The notes: a model not told the origin generated them from the sequence alone. Positions 32,411 through 42,774 are shown, counted from the stretch's first letter. The stretch: 64,000 bases of DNA from DASXUG01 sp036504995 (GCA_036504995.1 DASXUG010000008.1:248001-312000), one strand, 5' to 3'. Numbers and translations are program-made.

Positions 32411-34054
32411 ATGTTAACAACTGTGTCTGATATACGTAGAGAAACTATAGCCGCGTCACGACTTGAGATTGGCATGTATGTGTCTGACCTTGATAGGCCG
32501 TGGCTAGACACGCCTTTTATGTTACAAGGCTTCTTGCTGGAAGAGCACAAGCAAATCGACCTTATTCGTGAGTTGTGCCACAGCGTTGTTATTGATAGAA
32601 CGCGCTCTACCATGGAGCACTACAAAAAAAATGTGACTCAAGAAGAGGCTCAGCATGAACCAAGTATTGTTCATGTAAAGACGCCTGCGGTGCATACCCA
32701 GTCTGCTGCCAGCTCTCATAAGATTAGCTTTTTTGATATTTTTGGCGAATTGATTTCAAAGCAAAAAACACAAAAAAACCCTGAGGTGCTTAGTAGCGAC
32801 AAAAACAAACCTAACTTCCCATCCCACAAAATTGACTATTACGCTGATAGCGTTACACAGCAAATCACCGCTACAGAGCAGAGTAACAAAGCTGGTATAA
32901 AACCATCTAACTCGGTTTCACTATCACAACATCTTAAAAAGGATACTAAAGGCTGGCTACGCTCAGCCCTTAGTTTAGGTTGGCTAGCGTCCAGCTCCGA
33001 AACAGACAAGCTTTCGAGTGGAAGCAGCGCCCCACTCTACTCGCCTACTGAGCAAAATAAAGCCACCAAAGATGGCAGCCGTATCACCATATACCAAGAG
33101 CATGTTCCTGTTGAGCAAGAAATCGTCAATATTGCTCCTGTGTATGAGAAAACTCAAATTGCTACACGCGCTATATTTGAAGCAATTGCTGCTCAAGGGG
33201 ATATTGATTTAAGTGGCGTACATGATTCGTTAGATCAAATGGTAGAAAGTATCGAGCGTAACCCAGATGCTCTTATGTGGTTATCAAAGCTTAAGCAGAC
33301 AGACGGCTACTCATACAACCATGCATTGAATGTATCCATCAATCTGATGGCACTTGCGCAATTTATGTCGCTGCCAAAATACCAAGTAAAAGAATTGGGT
33401 ATGGCTGGTTTATTGCAAGATATTGGCAAAGTAAAGGTAGACCCAGCCCTATTAACAAAAACATCTCCAATCACGCAAGAAGAGCGAGCAATATTAGAGG
33501 GGCACGTTAAAGAAAGTGTATCTCTATTGGGGCAAATCAAGGGCATATCCCCACCAGTGCTTTATACTATTGAGCAACATCATGAACGCTTTGATGGTAG
33601 TGGTTACCCTAAACAATTAGCCAACAAGCAAATTAGCTTGCAAGGTCAATTGGCTGGTTTAGTCGATACTTATTGTGCCATGACCACAGATAAACCTTAT
33701 GCAAAAGGCCTTTATAATCAAGAGGCTCTAGATGAGATTTACACGCTTCGAGATACCAAATTCAACTCCATGTTGATTGAGCAACTCGTACAATTTTTGG
33801 GTATTTACCCCGTAAGCTCTTTGGTCGAGTTAAACACAGGTGAAGTGGCCGTGGTCGTTGAACAAAACTTTGTAAGGCGCTTATTGCCGCGCGTGATGGT
33901 ACTTTTGGGGCCAGACAAAACACGTAACAATTACCCCCCTACCATTGATTTAATTAACGCTCCCAGAACACCAAGTGGTGAAGTCTACTCAATTATTCGG
34001 GGAATTCCTCCATTTAGCTATGGGTTAAACCCGAATGAGTTTTACATGGCGTAA
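32411..34054 (+). CDS. HD-GYP domain protein with DUF3391, degenerate metal site
   Basis: A 547-residue protein. The N-terminal 120 residues match DUF3391 (ASRLEIGMYVSDLDRPWLDTPF is the core, with FLLEEHKQIDLIRELC). A poorly conserved linker of about 130 residues follows, then the HD-GYP domain: HALNVSINLMALAQF, GLLQDIGKVKV (about 332-342), HVKESVSLL and HHERFDGSGYPKQL (about 387-400). The catalytic HD reads QD, so one metal ligand is missing and the c-di-GMP phosphodiesterase may be inactive or altered. The next gene codes for an EAL protein 46 bases on. Confidence 0.88.
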   Translation: MLTTVSDIRRETIAASRLEIGMYVSDLDRPWLDTPFMLQGFLLEEHKQIDLIRELCHSVVIDRTRSTMEHYKKNVTQEEAQHEPSIVHVKTPAVHTQSAASSHKISFFDIFGELISKQKTQKNPEVLSSDKNKPNFPSHKIDYYADSVTQQITATEQSNKAGIKPSNSVSLSQHLKKDTKGWLRSALSLGWLASSSETDKLSSGSSAPLYSPTEQNKATKDGSRITIYQEHVPVEQEIVNIAPVYEKTQIATRAIFEAIAAQGDIDLSGVHDSLDQMVESIERNPDALMWLSKLKQTDGYSYNHALNVSINLMALAQFMSLPKYQVKELGMAGLLQDIGKVKVDPALLTKTSPITQEERAILEGHVKESVSLLGQIKGISPPVLYTIEQHHERFDGSGYPKQLANKQISLQGQLAGLVDTYCAMTTDKPYAKGLYNQEALDEIYTLRDTKFNSMLIEQLVQFLGIYPVSSLVELNTGEVAVVVEQNFVRRLLPRVMVLLGPDKTRNNYPPTIDLINAPRTPSGEVYSIIRGIPPFSYGLNPNEFYMA

Positions 34055-34100
34055 AAACTCTGACACACTTGATCATTAGCCCGAACAACAACTTGAAATT

Positions 34101-35873
34101 ATGATCCAGTCGCCTCAGCCATCAGCTACCACAAACTCAATGGCTACTCATATCCCTAAGTTTGAGTTTGTATTAACTTCCAGCATGTTAGCTGAGTGCC
34201 TAACGAATCATGGCCTCACCCCCCAGCAAATTACTAGTGGTCGATTCAAAATTCAAACTGCCAAATTGAATTTTGATTTACTTCAAAAAGCCTCTCCAAA
34301 GGACATAGCAGATACATCAAGAGTTGCGCTTGATGAGATGATAGAGTGTATTAAACAATGGCCTTACAAGCTAGATCAGCCAACTTTCACCTCTCAAGTA
34401 AGCACCTTACTCCAACATTGGCTGGAATGTTATAGCGCTGGTACGCCAATTAAAGTAGGTTTAAATCTGACTAATTTTATTGAATTCAAATTAGGATTTT
34501 TTTCAAAAAACTCTTATCAGTTTCAGTTACTACTACATGATCTAATTGCTGAATGTACCAGCCAATTTGAGAGCTACAAGTTTCAATATACGCAAACACA
34601 TGACACGATATCAGGCTTAGCCAACTTGCAGGTGTTAGAAAAGCACCTACCTCAACTTTTCCGTAATGACGGAACATTTGTGGGCTTGCTAATCATACGT
34701 ATGACCATAGCAGCCTCAAAAAATAATGCGAGAGCAATAGCCAATGCTGCAGTCATAAAAGAAATTAGCCATATTATTCGATCTTATCTGGCGCCAGGAC
34801 AACTCTTATTTCAAGTTAGAAGAGATGAGTTTGCTGTTTCAATTGCACATCTTGAAAGCCAAGTGGCGCTAGATTTATTAGCCACAAAGTTAACGCGCGT
34901 AATCGATGTAGCTTTGCATCAAGAACGTAAAGTTTACGAAATGTCTACCATTATGGCGGGCATATGCCTAGTAAATCATATTGAAAATCTTGGTGTAATC
35001 TATGATTATGCAAAACTAACATTAGAAGACGCGCTGAGTAGTAATAGACAAGTCGCCATGTACCACTCAGAAGTTAAGCAACGCGCTGACCTCTATAAAC
35101 AACTACAACGCGATGTAATAGAAGGTTTTGAAGCAAATAACTTTGAGTTATTTCTGCAACCAGTCGTCAATATCCAACTAGGTAAATGCATTAATGCTGA
35201 GGCGTTATTACGTTGGAAAAATCCAAACGGCCAGTATGTGCCTCCCCCCACTATCATAGAAATCATTTACCACCAGGGCCTAGGTCAACCATTTATGCGC
35301 TGGTTGATTAGCACTGCATGCCGGATATCCAGTGAAATTCAACGCGATTTAGGCTATGAACTCAAAATTGCCATTAATCTTACCGCAGATGACTTGCTCG
35401 ATAGAGATTTACCTCATTTAATTATGCAGCAACTCAGCATCTGGGATGTGAAAGCTGAAGATCTTACTTTGGAGATTACAGAAACAGGCCTTTTAGCAGA
35501 TGAAACTCAGGTTGAAAACGTGATGAATGAACTAATCAGTATTGGCTGCCCACTCGCTATTGATGACTTTGGTACTGGATACTCATCCATGAGCCGTTTA
35601 CGCAACATGCCTGTAAGCTCAGTCAAAATTGACCAGTCGTTTGTACGTCATGTTGCTGAGTCTGACACCGATAAAACCATCGTCCAAACTATCGCTACCT
35701 TGGCAAAGGGTCTTAATAAAGAAACTGTGGCTGAAGGAGTTGAAGATTTAGCTTGTTTAGAGGTCATAAAATCAATGGGTTGCACGAAAGTTCAGGGGTA
35801 TTACTACTCTAAACCTGTGTCAGTTAGCGAATGCGTAGCATGGGTCAAAAACTTCAACGAAATGACAAGGTAG
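34101..35873 (+). CDS. EAL domain c-di-GMP phosphodiesterase with degenerate GGDEF
   Basis: A 590-residue protein. Residues 1-160 are unrecognised and helical. The GGDEF domain follows (about 165-325), with the signature degraded to VRRDEF (239-244), so no cyclase activity is expected. The EAL domain (about 335-588) has EALLRW (367-372), AINLTADDL, LEITETGLL (457-465), DDFGTGYSS (488-496), SVKIDQSF and AEGVED; all metal and catalytic residues look intact. It should hydrolyse c-di-GMP to pGpG. Orn, 5 kb away, degrades pGpG. Confidence 0.92.
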   Translation: MIQSPQPSATTNSMATHIPKFEFVLTSSMLAECLTNHGLTPQQITSGRFKIQTAKLNFDLLQKASPKDIADTSRVALDEMIECIKQWPYKLDQPTFTSQVSTLLQHWLECYSAGTPIKVGLNLTNFIEFKLGFFSKNSYQFQLLLHDLIAECTSQFESYKFQYTQTHDTISGLANLQVLEKHLPQLFRNDGTFVGLLIIRMTIAASKNNARAIANAAVIKEISHIIRSYLAPGQLLFQVRRDEFAVSIAHLESQVALDLLATKLTRVIDVALHQERKVYEMSTIMAGICLVNHIENLGVIYDYAKLTLEDALSSNRQVAMYHSEVKQRADLYKQLQRDVIEGFEANNFELFLQPVVNIQLGKCINAEALLRWKNPNGQYVPPPTIIEIIYHQGLGQPFMRWLISTACRISSEIQRDLGYELKIAINLTADDLLDRDLPHLIMQQLSIWDVKAEDLTLEITETGLLADETQVENVMNELISIGCPLAIDDFGTGYSSMSRLRNMPVSSVKIDQSFVRHVAESDTDKTIVQTIATLAKGLNKETVAEGVEDLACLEVIKSMGCTKVQGYYYSKPVSVSECVAWVKNFNEMTR

Positions 35874-35928
35874 CCAAATTCACTTTAACCCAGAGACTGA
35901 AATATCAGAGTGCTGATATAATAGCCTT

Positions 35929-36369
35929 ATGCAAATTACTACACGTCTTGAATTCGATGCTGGCCATCGTATCCCTTGCCATAAAAGCCAATGCCGCAAT
36001 CTACATGGTCATCGCTATGCCATGGAAATCACCTTGTCGGGTGACATTATTTCTAAAGAAAATAGCTCTGATAACGGCATGGTTATGGATTTTTCAGATG
36101 TTAAAGCCATCGCACGAGAGTCTGTAGTAGACGTTTGGGATCATGCATTTTTGGTGTACCAAGGCGACAATGAGGTACTTACCTTCCTCAATAGCCTCCC
36201 TAATCATAAAACTGTAGTGATGTCATCGGTGCCTACCGCAGAAAATATGGCTGCAGAAGCTTTTCGTATTCTCAAAGATCGTTATCAAGATACCTACGGC
36301 AACCATCTTAAGTTGGAACGCGTGAGGCTTTATGAAACACCTAACAGTTGGGCTGATGCGCTAAGCTAA
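35929..36369 (+). CDS. queD: 6-carboxy-5,6,7,8-tetrahydropterin synthase
   Basis: A 146-residue protein of the queuosine/preQ0 pathway. Zinc ligands: FDAGHRIP and NLHGHRYAMEI; catalytic cysteine in CHKSQCRNL. Further motifs are WDHAFLVY and VPTAENMAAEAF with the substrate-binding glutamate. Standard length. It follows the EAL gene by 55 bases; whether they share a transcript is unclear. Confidence 0.94.
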   Translation: MQITTRLEFDAGHRIPCHKSQCRNLHGHRYAMEITLSGDIISKENSSDNGMVMDFSDVKAIARESVVDVWDHAFLVYQGDNEVLTFLNSLPNHKTVVMSSVPTAENMAAEAFRILKDRYQDTYGNHLKLERVRLYETPNSWADALS

Positions 36370-36382
36370 CTAATTGCAAATA

Positions 36383-37081
36383 TTAGTCAGCCTCAGGCAA
36401 GCCCCATACTGGCGCACCACCTTTTGCCAAACCTTGTAAATACTGATGATGTGAGCTTAGCTCTTCTGAATCCGCGTGTAAAACTTTTAAAGGTTGATTC
36501 GCAACAACACTCTCATTAGCCGCTGATTCATCGGGGGCATCCAACATATCCATCATCAGGCTTTCTTGCCCACGCGTCATGGCAAAATACACTTCGGCCA
36601 ACAACTCTGCATCGAGTAAGGCGCCATGTAGAGTTCGTTTAGAGTTATCGATGCCAAAATGTCGGCACAGCGCATCTAAGTTGTTACGCTGCCCTGGGCG
36701 CATATCTTTTGCCATTTTAAGGGTGTCAATAATACTTGACGCCACTTCCCCAACGTTTGGAGCGTCAATTTTACCTAGCTCTGAATTTAAAAAACCCACG
36801 TCAAACGGTGCATTATGAATCACCAACTCGGCGCCCTTAATAAAGTCTAAAAATTCTGCAACTACATTAGGAAACCTTGGTTTGTCTTGTAAAAACTCTA
36901 GGGTTATGCCGTGCACTTCCTGTGCAGCGGCATCAATTTCACGATCTGGGTTTAAATACACATGAAAATGATTACTGGTGATACGACGATTGATTGCCTC
37001 TACCGCTGCAATTTCAATAATACGGTGGCCTTGGGCGTGATATAAACCTGTAGTCTCAGTATCTAAAAATATTTGGCGCAT
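36383..37081 (-). CDS. dnaQ: DNA polymerase III epsilon subunit (proofreading exonuclease)
   Basis: A 232-residue DEDDh exonuclease. Motif I is MRQIFLDTETTGL, motif II HNAPFDVGFLN, motif III RTLHGALLDAELLAEVY. The catalytic residues are all present. The C-terminal 50 residues reach the polymerase-binding tail. It lies downstream of rnhA on the same strand, an arrangement typical of proteobacteria. Confidence 0.95.
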   Translation of the reverse strand: MRQIFLDTETTGLYHAQGHRIIEIAAVEAINRRITSNHFHVYLNPDREIDAAAQEVHGITLEFLQDKPRFPNVVAEFLDFIKGAELVIHNAPFDVGFLNSELGKIDAPNVGEVASSIIDTLKMAKDMRPGQRNNLDALCRHFGIDNSKRTLHGALLDAELLAEVYFAMTRGQESLMMDMLDAPDESAANESVVANQPLKVLHADSEELSSHHQYLQGLAKGGAPVWGLPEAD

Positions 37082-37141
37082 TGTTTTCTACTTTTTAATT
37101 TAGTTAATTAAGTTTTATTGTGCTGTCTACTTGCTTACTGA

Positions 37142-37591
37142 TTATTTGGCCAAATACATATCAACACCCAGATTAGCCAGAGCGTCTGCCCGCTCATTGC
37201 CAGCATTGCCGGCATGTCCTTTAACCCATATCCATTCGATTTTGTGCTGTTGCACTAAAGTATCTAAATGTTTCCATAAATCATCATTTTTCACTGGTTT
37301 TTTATCACTGGTGCGCCAACCACGCGCTTTCCAGCCGATGATCCACTCAGTAATACCCTTTTGCACGTAAACAGAGTCTGTGTATATTTTTACTTCACAA
37401 GCCCGCTTTAACGCTTCTAATGCACGAATAACCGCCGTGAGTTCCATACGATTGTTCGTGGTTAGCGGCTCTCCGCCAAACAAATCTTTTTCTTTTCCAT
37501 CATAACTCAGCCAGGCACCCCAGCCGCCAGGGCCAGGATTGCCTTTACATGCGCCATCAGCGTAAATTGTAACGTGGACTTGCTCTGCCAT
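37142..37591 (-). CDS. rnhA: Ribonuclease HI
   Basis: A 149-residue enzyme that cuts RNA in RNA:DNA hybrids. The four catalytic acidic residues are in YADGACKGNPGPGG (D), NNRMELTAV (E), YTDSVYV (D) and ERADALAN (D). Length as in E. coli. Between the SAM-methyltransferase gene and dnaQ. Confidence 0.97.
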   Translation of the reverse strand: MAEQVHVTIYADGACKGNPGPGGWGAWLSYDGKEKDLFGGEPLTTNNRMELTAVIRALEALKRACEVKIYTDSVYVQKGITEWIIGWKARGWRTSDKKPVKNDDLWKHLDTLVQQHKIEWIWVKGHAGNAGNERADALANLGVDMYLAK

Positions 37592-37625
37592 AGGTGTAAC
37601 AACTTTCTAAATACAAAAACTTTAA

Positions 37626-38375
37626 TTAATGGTGCAAATCTTCTTTTTGCGTCGAAGTGGTGACTAAGCGTGGCTTAAATTTAGTTTTTTGCCATTGCGG
37701 ACGAATCAAACGCATCCCCACAACTTTCTTTTGTGCCACGATAAAGTATACACCGCCCATCATAGGCAACATTTTTTTGCCAAGATGCTCCATCCATGCA
37801 AATCGATCTAACCATGCTTTATTCTGAAAAACGGGTGCGTAGCAAACAGTTCGCACACTAATGACTTCAAACCCAAGTAAAGCTAACCAATCTTTAATAC
37901 GTAGTAATGAATAAAAATTGCCACGCCAAGGGAAGTTTTGACGTGATTTAATCATCCGCATGACACCCCAAAAGCTCAAAGGATTAAAACCTGTGAGCAG
38001 CAAGTAACCTTCAGGTACAAGCACACGCTCAGCCTCTCGTAATGATTGTTGAGGATTAACACTAAAGTCCAAGCCATGTGGCAACAACATTAAATCTATG
38101 CTACCTGCGGGAAAAGGCAGCTGTGTAGAGTCGCAACAAACATCCCCCGCCTCATTGCTAGCATGAATATTTAGCGGAATTCGAGAAGTCTCTAGCAAGT
38201 TCATATGCAGCATCCCCATCTGGATGGCATTAAAACCAAATATATCTGCAACGCTGGCGTCAAATAGAGCTTGCTCTTGTGCTTGTACATATAAACCCAG
38301 TGGGCTTTGATGCCAGCTTTCACTGCACGTGCCCTCGTTATCTACTGCTGAATCTGCCATTTCTTCCCTTGACAT
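37626..38375 (-). CDS. SAM-dependent methyltransferase (class I)
   Basis: A 249-residue protein of the methyltransferase type 11 group. LPFPAGSIDLMLLPHGLDF and EAERVLVPEGYLLLTGFNPLS are the post-motif I regions; the glycine-rich motif I is weak, which is typical of the YafS-like proteins found beside rnhA and gloB. The gene is divergent from gloB with 28 bases between the starts. Substrate unknown. Confidence 0.8.
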   Translation of the reverse strand: MSREEMADSAVDNEGTCSESWHQSPLGLYVQAQEQALFDASVADIFGFNAIQMGMLHMNLLETSRIPLNIHASNEAGDVCCDSTQLPFPAGSIDLMLLPHGLDFSVNPQQSLREAERVLVPEGYLLLTGFNPLSFWGVMRMIKSRQNFPWRGNFYSLLRIKDWLALLGFEVISVRTVCYAPVFQNKAWLDRFAWMEHLGKKMLPMMGGVYFIVAQKKVVGMRLIRPQWQKTKFKPRLVTTSTQKEDLHH

Positions 38376-38403
38376 TTAATGTGTAAAAACCAATCATCGT
38401 TAA

Positions 38404-39156
38404 ATGGTAAAAATTACTCCCATTTCAGCGTTTCAAGATAATTACATTTGGCTATTACATAAAGATGGACATGCCATTGTGATTGACCCTGGAGACGCAA
38501 CTCCAGTGATTCGTTTTCTTAAACAATATCATCTACATTTAGATGCTATTTTAATCACCCATCACCACGCTGACCATATTGATGGCGTCGACAGTTTGCT
38601 TAACCTTTACCCAGCAATGGTCTATGCACCAGCAAAAGAACACTATAACTTTACGCATATTGCCGTGAGCGAATCTACCGAAATTCACTTGGCAAACTTA
38701 AATCTCAGCTTTCAAGTACTAGAGGTACCTGGCCACACGCTTGGACACGTGGCCTATTATGGCTCAAATTATCTATTTTGTGGCGACACATTATTTGGCG
38801 CTGGCTGTGGCAGGCTGTTCGAAGGCAGCCCTGAGCAAATGTATAACTCATTGCAAAGACTGGCAGCTTTGCCTGCTGAAACCGCAGTTTATTGCACACA
38901 TGAATATACCGAACGCAATATTAAATTTGCGCTAACCCTTGAACCGAACAATCAAAATTTAATCATACGTGCACAAAGTAGCCGCGAGCAAAGATCGCAA
39001 AACAAACCCACGTTGCCGAGTACAATAGCATTAGAGCTTGCCACCAATCCTTTTTTGAGATGTGAGGTTTCAGAAATTCAGTCGTCATCTAAAACCAATA
39101 GCAGCCTTCCCATTAATGTATTTACTGCCATCAGGCAGTTGAGAAACCAGTTCTAA
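38404..39156 (+). CDS. gloB: Hydroxyacylglutathione hydrolase (glyoxalase II)
   Basis: A 250-residue metallo-beta-lactamase-fold enzyme that hydrolyses S-lactoylglutathione, completing methylglyoxal detoxification. The metal site THHHADHIDG is near residue 56, followed by VPGHTLGHVAYY and LFCGDTLFGAGCGRLFEG. The C-terminal domain has YCTHEYTERNIKFA for glutathione binding. Usual length. Confidence 0.95.
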   Translation: MVKITPISAFQDNYIWLLHKDGHAIVIDPGDATPVIRFLKQYHLHLDAILITHHHADHIDGVDSLLNLYPAMVYAPAKEHYNFTHIAVSESTEIHLANLNLSFQVLEVPGHTLGHVAYYGSNYLFCGDTLFGAGCGRLFEGSPEQMYNSLQRLAALPAETAVYCTHEYTERNIKFALTLEPNNQNLIIRAQSSREQRSQNKPTLPSTIALELATNPFLRCEVSEIQSSSKTNSSLPINVFTAIRQLRNQF

Positions 39157-39322
39157 ATTAACCAATAAACCCCTAAGGTTAACGGTTTCTGAACATGATA
39201 AGTTTTGTTAAGTAAGGCCATTTTTCCTTGACTTGGCACCTAGGTATTCGATACTATTTGCCGAGTTTATTTTATTATTTATTGCTTGAATACGAGCATA
39301 ACTCAAAAGAGAAAATCTCTGC

Positions 39323-41068
39323 ATGACAGCAAAAATTCTAATCGCTATACCTGCCTTTTTTGTTAATACTTCTTTTATTTTCCTAATAGGTCTTGCTGGT
39401 TTTATTCCACTAACTACCCTTGCTGATACAAACGCACAGGGAGATGAAATTACTGTAATCAACGATGGCGACGCTGATCTTTCGCCTAACCTTACTTTGT
39501 CTCCAAATTTAAGCGTCAACCCAGCCTTAAACTATCTACCTGATCAAGTTGCCTCAGAAAAAGACGCATCAAGCGATGATGACCTACGTCAGCGCATTAT
39601 TGATGGTTATGGCATGCCGAATTTAGACTCAGGCTACACGAGTACGCATGAGTCATTTTATGCAAATCGCCCAGATTACGTTAAGCGCATGATAGAACGC
39701 AGCCAAAAGTATTTGTACCACATCGTTGTGGAAGTAGAAAAACGTGGCATGCCCTCAGAAATCGCTTTATTACCCATGATAGAGAGTGGCTATAACCCGC
39801 AGGCGTACTCGCGCAGCAAAGCTTCTGGTATTTGGCAATTTATCCCATCCACTGGCAAAAATTTCGGCCTTAAACAAAACTGGTGGGTAGATAATCGCAG
39901 AGATGTGACTGGAGCAACAAAAGCTGCGCTCGATTATCTGCAAAAACTACACGTCATGTTTGGCACTTGGGATTTAGCTTTGGCAGCATACAATGCAGGG
40001 GAAGGCACAGTGCAGCGTGCAATTGACCGCAATCGTAGAAATGGCTTGCCTACCGATTATGCCAGTCTGGCGCTACCGCCAGAAACCAGAAATTATGTGC
40101 CTAAATTACAGGCTATGAAAAATATTATGACCAACCCCGAGCATTACGGTCTTTATATTCAACCGATTGCAAACAAACCTTACTTCACCAAAGTAAGAGC
40201 ACCAGAGCAAATTGACTCGGCACTTGCAGCAAAGCTCGCAGAAATTTCATTTGAAGAGTTTACTTCACTCAATCCAGAATACAATCGCCCTGTTATCACA
40301 GCCACTGGCACCGTACATGAGATTTTACTGCCAGTGAGTGCAGCAGAAACCTTTAAAGATAACTTGGCTAACTATGACAAACCGCTCGTTAGCTGGCAAA
40401 CTTACCACGCAAAGCGTGGCGAACGTGCGGCGAGTATTGCGCGTAAATTTGGTATCAATCTCGCCCAGCTAAAGGACGTTAACGATCTACCTAACCGAGA
40501 TAAGATAGCGGGTGCTAGACCATTATTAGTGCCAAGCAATGGCAGCACCAGCACCGATGCCCCGATTAATACAGATGAATCTATCAATATACAGCCAGAA
40601 GTTGCTAACTCAGACAATGATGCATTGAGCAAGCCCACAACGAAGGTACATATCGTTAAAAATAAAGAGTCTGTAGCTGCTATTGCAAAGCAATATGGAG
40701 TGACTGCGAAAAGTCTAGTAGCTGTGAATCATTTAAAAAATGGTCGCGTCAAAGCTGGTCAAAAATTAGTGATAGAAATTCAGGCACAGAATCATGACTC
40801 GAAAGCGCATTTATCTAAAAGCGAATTGCTGAAAATGGCTAAAAATGAGGCAAAGGTCAGCAAAACCGCATCCAATATTAAGTCTGATAAAAACAAGAAA
40901 AACGTGGTTCTCAATAAATATTATGTGGTTAAACGCGGAGATACACTAGAGAGTATTTCCAAAAAGTTTGATGTAGGTCGCAACAACTTGCAACGCTGGA
41001 ACAAAATCAGTGGCTCGCATATCGCCCCTGGCCTCACCTTAACCGTACGCAAAGCAGATGACGCGTAG
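39323..41068 (+). CDS. mltD: Membrane-bound lytic murein transglycosylase D
   Basis: A 581-residue peptidoglycan-cleaving enzyme. N-terminal signal ending around LTTLADTNA. The family 1 catalytic domain has LLPMIESGYNPQAYS with the catalytic glutamate, SKASGIWQFIPSTG and ALAAYNAGEGTVQRAI. Three LysM repeats follow, at about 378-425 (weak), 443-492 (VHIVKNKESVAAIAKQYGV) and 533-578 (YYVVKRGDTLESISKKFDV). The gene lies just upstream of the oligopeptide transporter, suggesting a link with wall-peptide recycling. Confidence 0.93.
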   Translation: MTAKILIAIPAFFVNTSFIFLIGLAGFIPLTTLADTNAQGDEITVINDGDADLSPNLTLSPNLSVNPALNYLPDQVASEKDASSDDDLRQRIIDGYGMPNLDSGYTSTHESFYANRPDYVKRMIERSQKYLYHIVVEVEKRGMPSEIALLPMIESGYNPQAYSRSKASGIWQFIPSTGKNFGLKQNWWVDNRRDVTGATKAALDYLQKLHVMFGTWDLALAAYNAGEGTVQRAIDRNRRNGLPTDYASLALPPETRNYVPKLQAMKNIMTNPEHYGLYIQPIANKPYFTKVRAPEQIDSALAAKLAEISFEEFTSLNPEYNRPVITATGTVHEILLPVSAAETFKDNLANYDKPLVSWQTYHAKRGERAASIARKFGINLAQLKDVNDLPNRDKIAGARPLLVPSNGSTSTDAPINTDESINIQPEVANSDNDALSKPTTKVHIVKNKESVAAIAKQYGVTAKSLVAVNHLKNGRVKAGQKLVIEIQAQNHDSKAHLSKSELLKMAKNEAKVSKTASNIKSDKNKKNVVLNKYYVVKRGDTLESISKKFDVGRNNLQRWNKISGSHIAPGLTLTVRKADDA

Positions 41069-41094
41069 CTGTGATACCGTCAACTCGTTCAATC

Positions 41095-42774
41095 ATGCTT
41101 AAAATCAAATCCAAGTATTTGACGACGTTTAAATTCGCTTCAAAAAAATGGAGCAAACTTTTTGTAGTCACGCTGGCGTTAAGTGCATGCGGACAAGCCA
41201 CCAACGATGTCACTACAAATTATGAGCAAACCTACCCTACCCAAAAGGGTGGAACTTTAATTGATGCGATGATAGGCGAGCCAAGCGGCCTAATTGCAAT
41301 GACCGCGGGCGAGGCCGCTGCTTCGGCTATTGCCTCTAATATTTTCAACAGCCTTTTAAAGTACGATAAAAACTTAGAGTTAACAGGTGAGTTGGCAGAG
41401 TCTTGGAAAATATCTAACGATCAAAAAACTATTACTTTCACACTAAAACCCAATCTAAAGTGGGCCGATAATAAGCCTCTCACCAGTGCAGACGTGCTTT
41501 TTACTTGGAAGTTAGTCACTGATGAAAAAACGCATACGCCTTATGGCTCTGACTATAAGTTGGTGACATCCGCCGAGGCTCCTGACACACGTACATTTAG
41601 AGTGACATACTCACAAGCCTATGCCCCAGCACTAGAATCTTGGGCGGGACTACAAATATTGCCTCAACATTTGTTAAAAGATCAGGACATCAACACAACA
41701 GCCTTTGCACGTCATCCTGTAGGTAGTAATTATTATCAATTAGATAAGTGGCAAGATGGTGAGCGCATATCTCTGGTGCGCAACCCTAATGCCACGCAAG
41801 GGCAAGCGAATATTGATCATTTAGTCTCAAGATTTATCCCCGACAAGGCTTCGCAGTTTTTAGAGCTGCTGGCGGATAATATCGATGTGATGGGTTTAAA
41901 CCCAATTCAGTACGCTCGCATAATCCCTGCTAGACAAGACATCACCAACAAAATTGCCCTCTATAAAGAGTTGGGTAATAGCTATACATATCTCGGGTTT
42001 AATCTTAAGCATCAACCCTTTAATGATATAAAAGTACGTCAAGCCATTAACTATGCTATCGACAAGCAAGAGTTAATAGACGGTGTCTTGTTAGGTTTAG
42101 GCGAGCCAGTAGCTGCACCTTATAAACCAGGCACACGTTGGGTCAATCCTGAATTAAAACCTTACCCCTATGATCCTAATAAAGCGAAAGCCTTATTGCG
42201 TGAGGCTGGGTTTGTCGATACAAATGGCGATGGCGTTTTAGAGCGTAATGGCAAACCTTTTACTTTTGAGATTCTAACCAACCAAAACAAAGAGCGTGAA
42301 ATGAGCGCCGTGTTAATACAGCGCCGCCTAAAAGAAGTAGGGATTGATGTCAAAATTCGCGTGATTGAATGGGCAAGTTTTATCAGCCGATTTATTAAAA
42401 CAGGGGATTTTGATGCGGTAGTTTTGGGCTGGAGTTTATCTTTAGACCCAGATCAATATAATATCTGGCACTCATCACAGCAAGCGCCTGGGCAATTTAA
42501 TTTTATTGGCTATCACAATCCTAAGGTTGACGAACTATTGGAACAAGGGCGCCTAGAGTTGGACCCAGATAAGCGCATGAAAATTTACCATGAGTTCTCT
42601 AAAATTTTATTGGAAGACAGCCCCGTCGTGTATTTATCCGCAGGCTATGGATTATCAGCAATTCACAAACGGGTAAAAGGTATACCTAATCCAGCACCAC
42701 CTGCTGGAGTTTCATACAATTCATATGAGTGGTATATCCCAGAGCAACTGCGTCGCAACGAAATTAGTCAATAA
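41095..42774 (+). CDS. Oligopeptide ABC transporter substrate-binding lipoprotein
   Basis: A family 5 solute-binding protein of 559 residues. The signal ends in a lipobox (LALSACGQ), so it is a lipoprotein. Recognisable blocks are LTGELAESWKISNDQKTITF, KPLTSADVLFTWKLV, FNDIKVRQAINYAIDKQELI and VVLGWSLSLDPDQYNIWHSS. The GTG at 41071 is in frame, but the ATG at 41095 gives a more usual signal peptide; neither has a clear ribosome binding site. Two permease genes follow directly, with no ATPase gene in the cluster, which must be supplied from elsewhere. Confidence 0.9.
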   Translation: MLKIKSKYLTTFKFASKKWSKLFVVTLALSACGQATNDVTTNYEQTYPTQKGGTLIDAMIGEPSGLIAMTAGEAAASAIASNIFNSLLKYDKNLELTGELAESWKISNDQKTITFTLKPNLKWADNKPLTSADVLFTWKLVTDEKTHTPYGSDYKLVTSAEAPDTRTFRVTYSQAYAPALESWAGLQILPQHLLKDQDINTTAFARHPVGSNYYQLDKWQDGERISLVRNPNATQGQANIDHLVSRFIPDKASQFLELLADNIDVMGLNPIQYARIIPARQDITNKIALYKELGNSYTYLGFNLKHQPFNDIKVRQAINYAIDKQELIDGVLLGLGEPVAAPYKPGTRWVNPELKPYPYDPNKAKALLREAGFVDTNGDGVLERNGKPFTFEILTNQNKEREMSAVLIQRRLKEVGIDVKIRVIEWASFISRFIKTGDFDAVVLGWSLSLDPDQYNIWHSSQQAPGQFNFIGYHNPKVDELLEQGRLELDPDKRMKIYHEFSKILLEDSPVVYLSAGYGLSAIHKRVKGIPNPAPPAGVSYNSYEWYIPEQLRRNEISQ

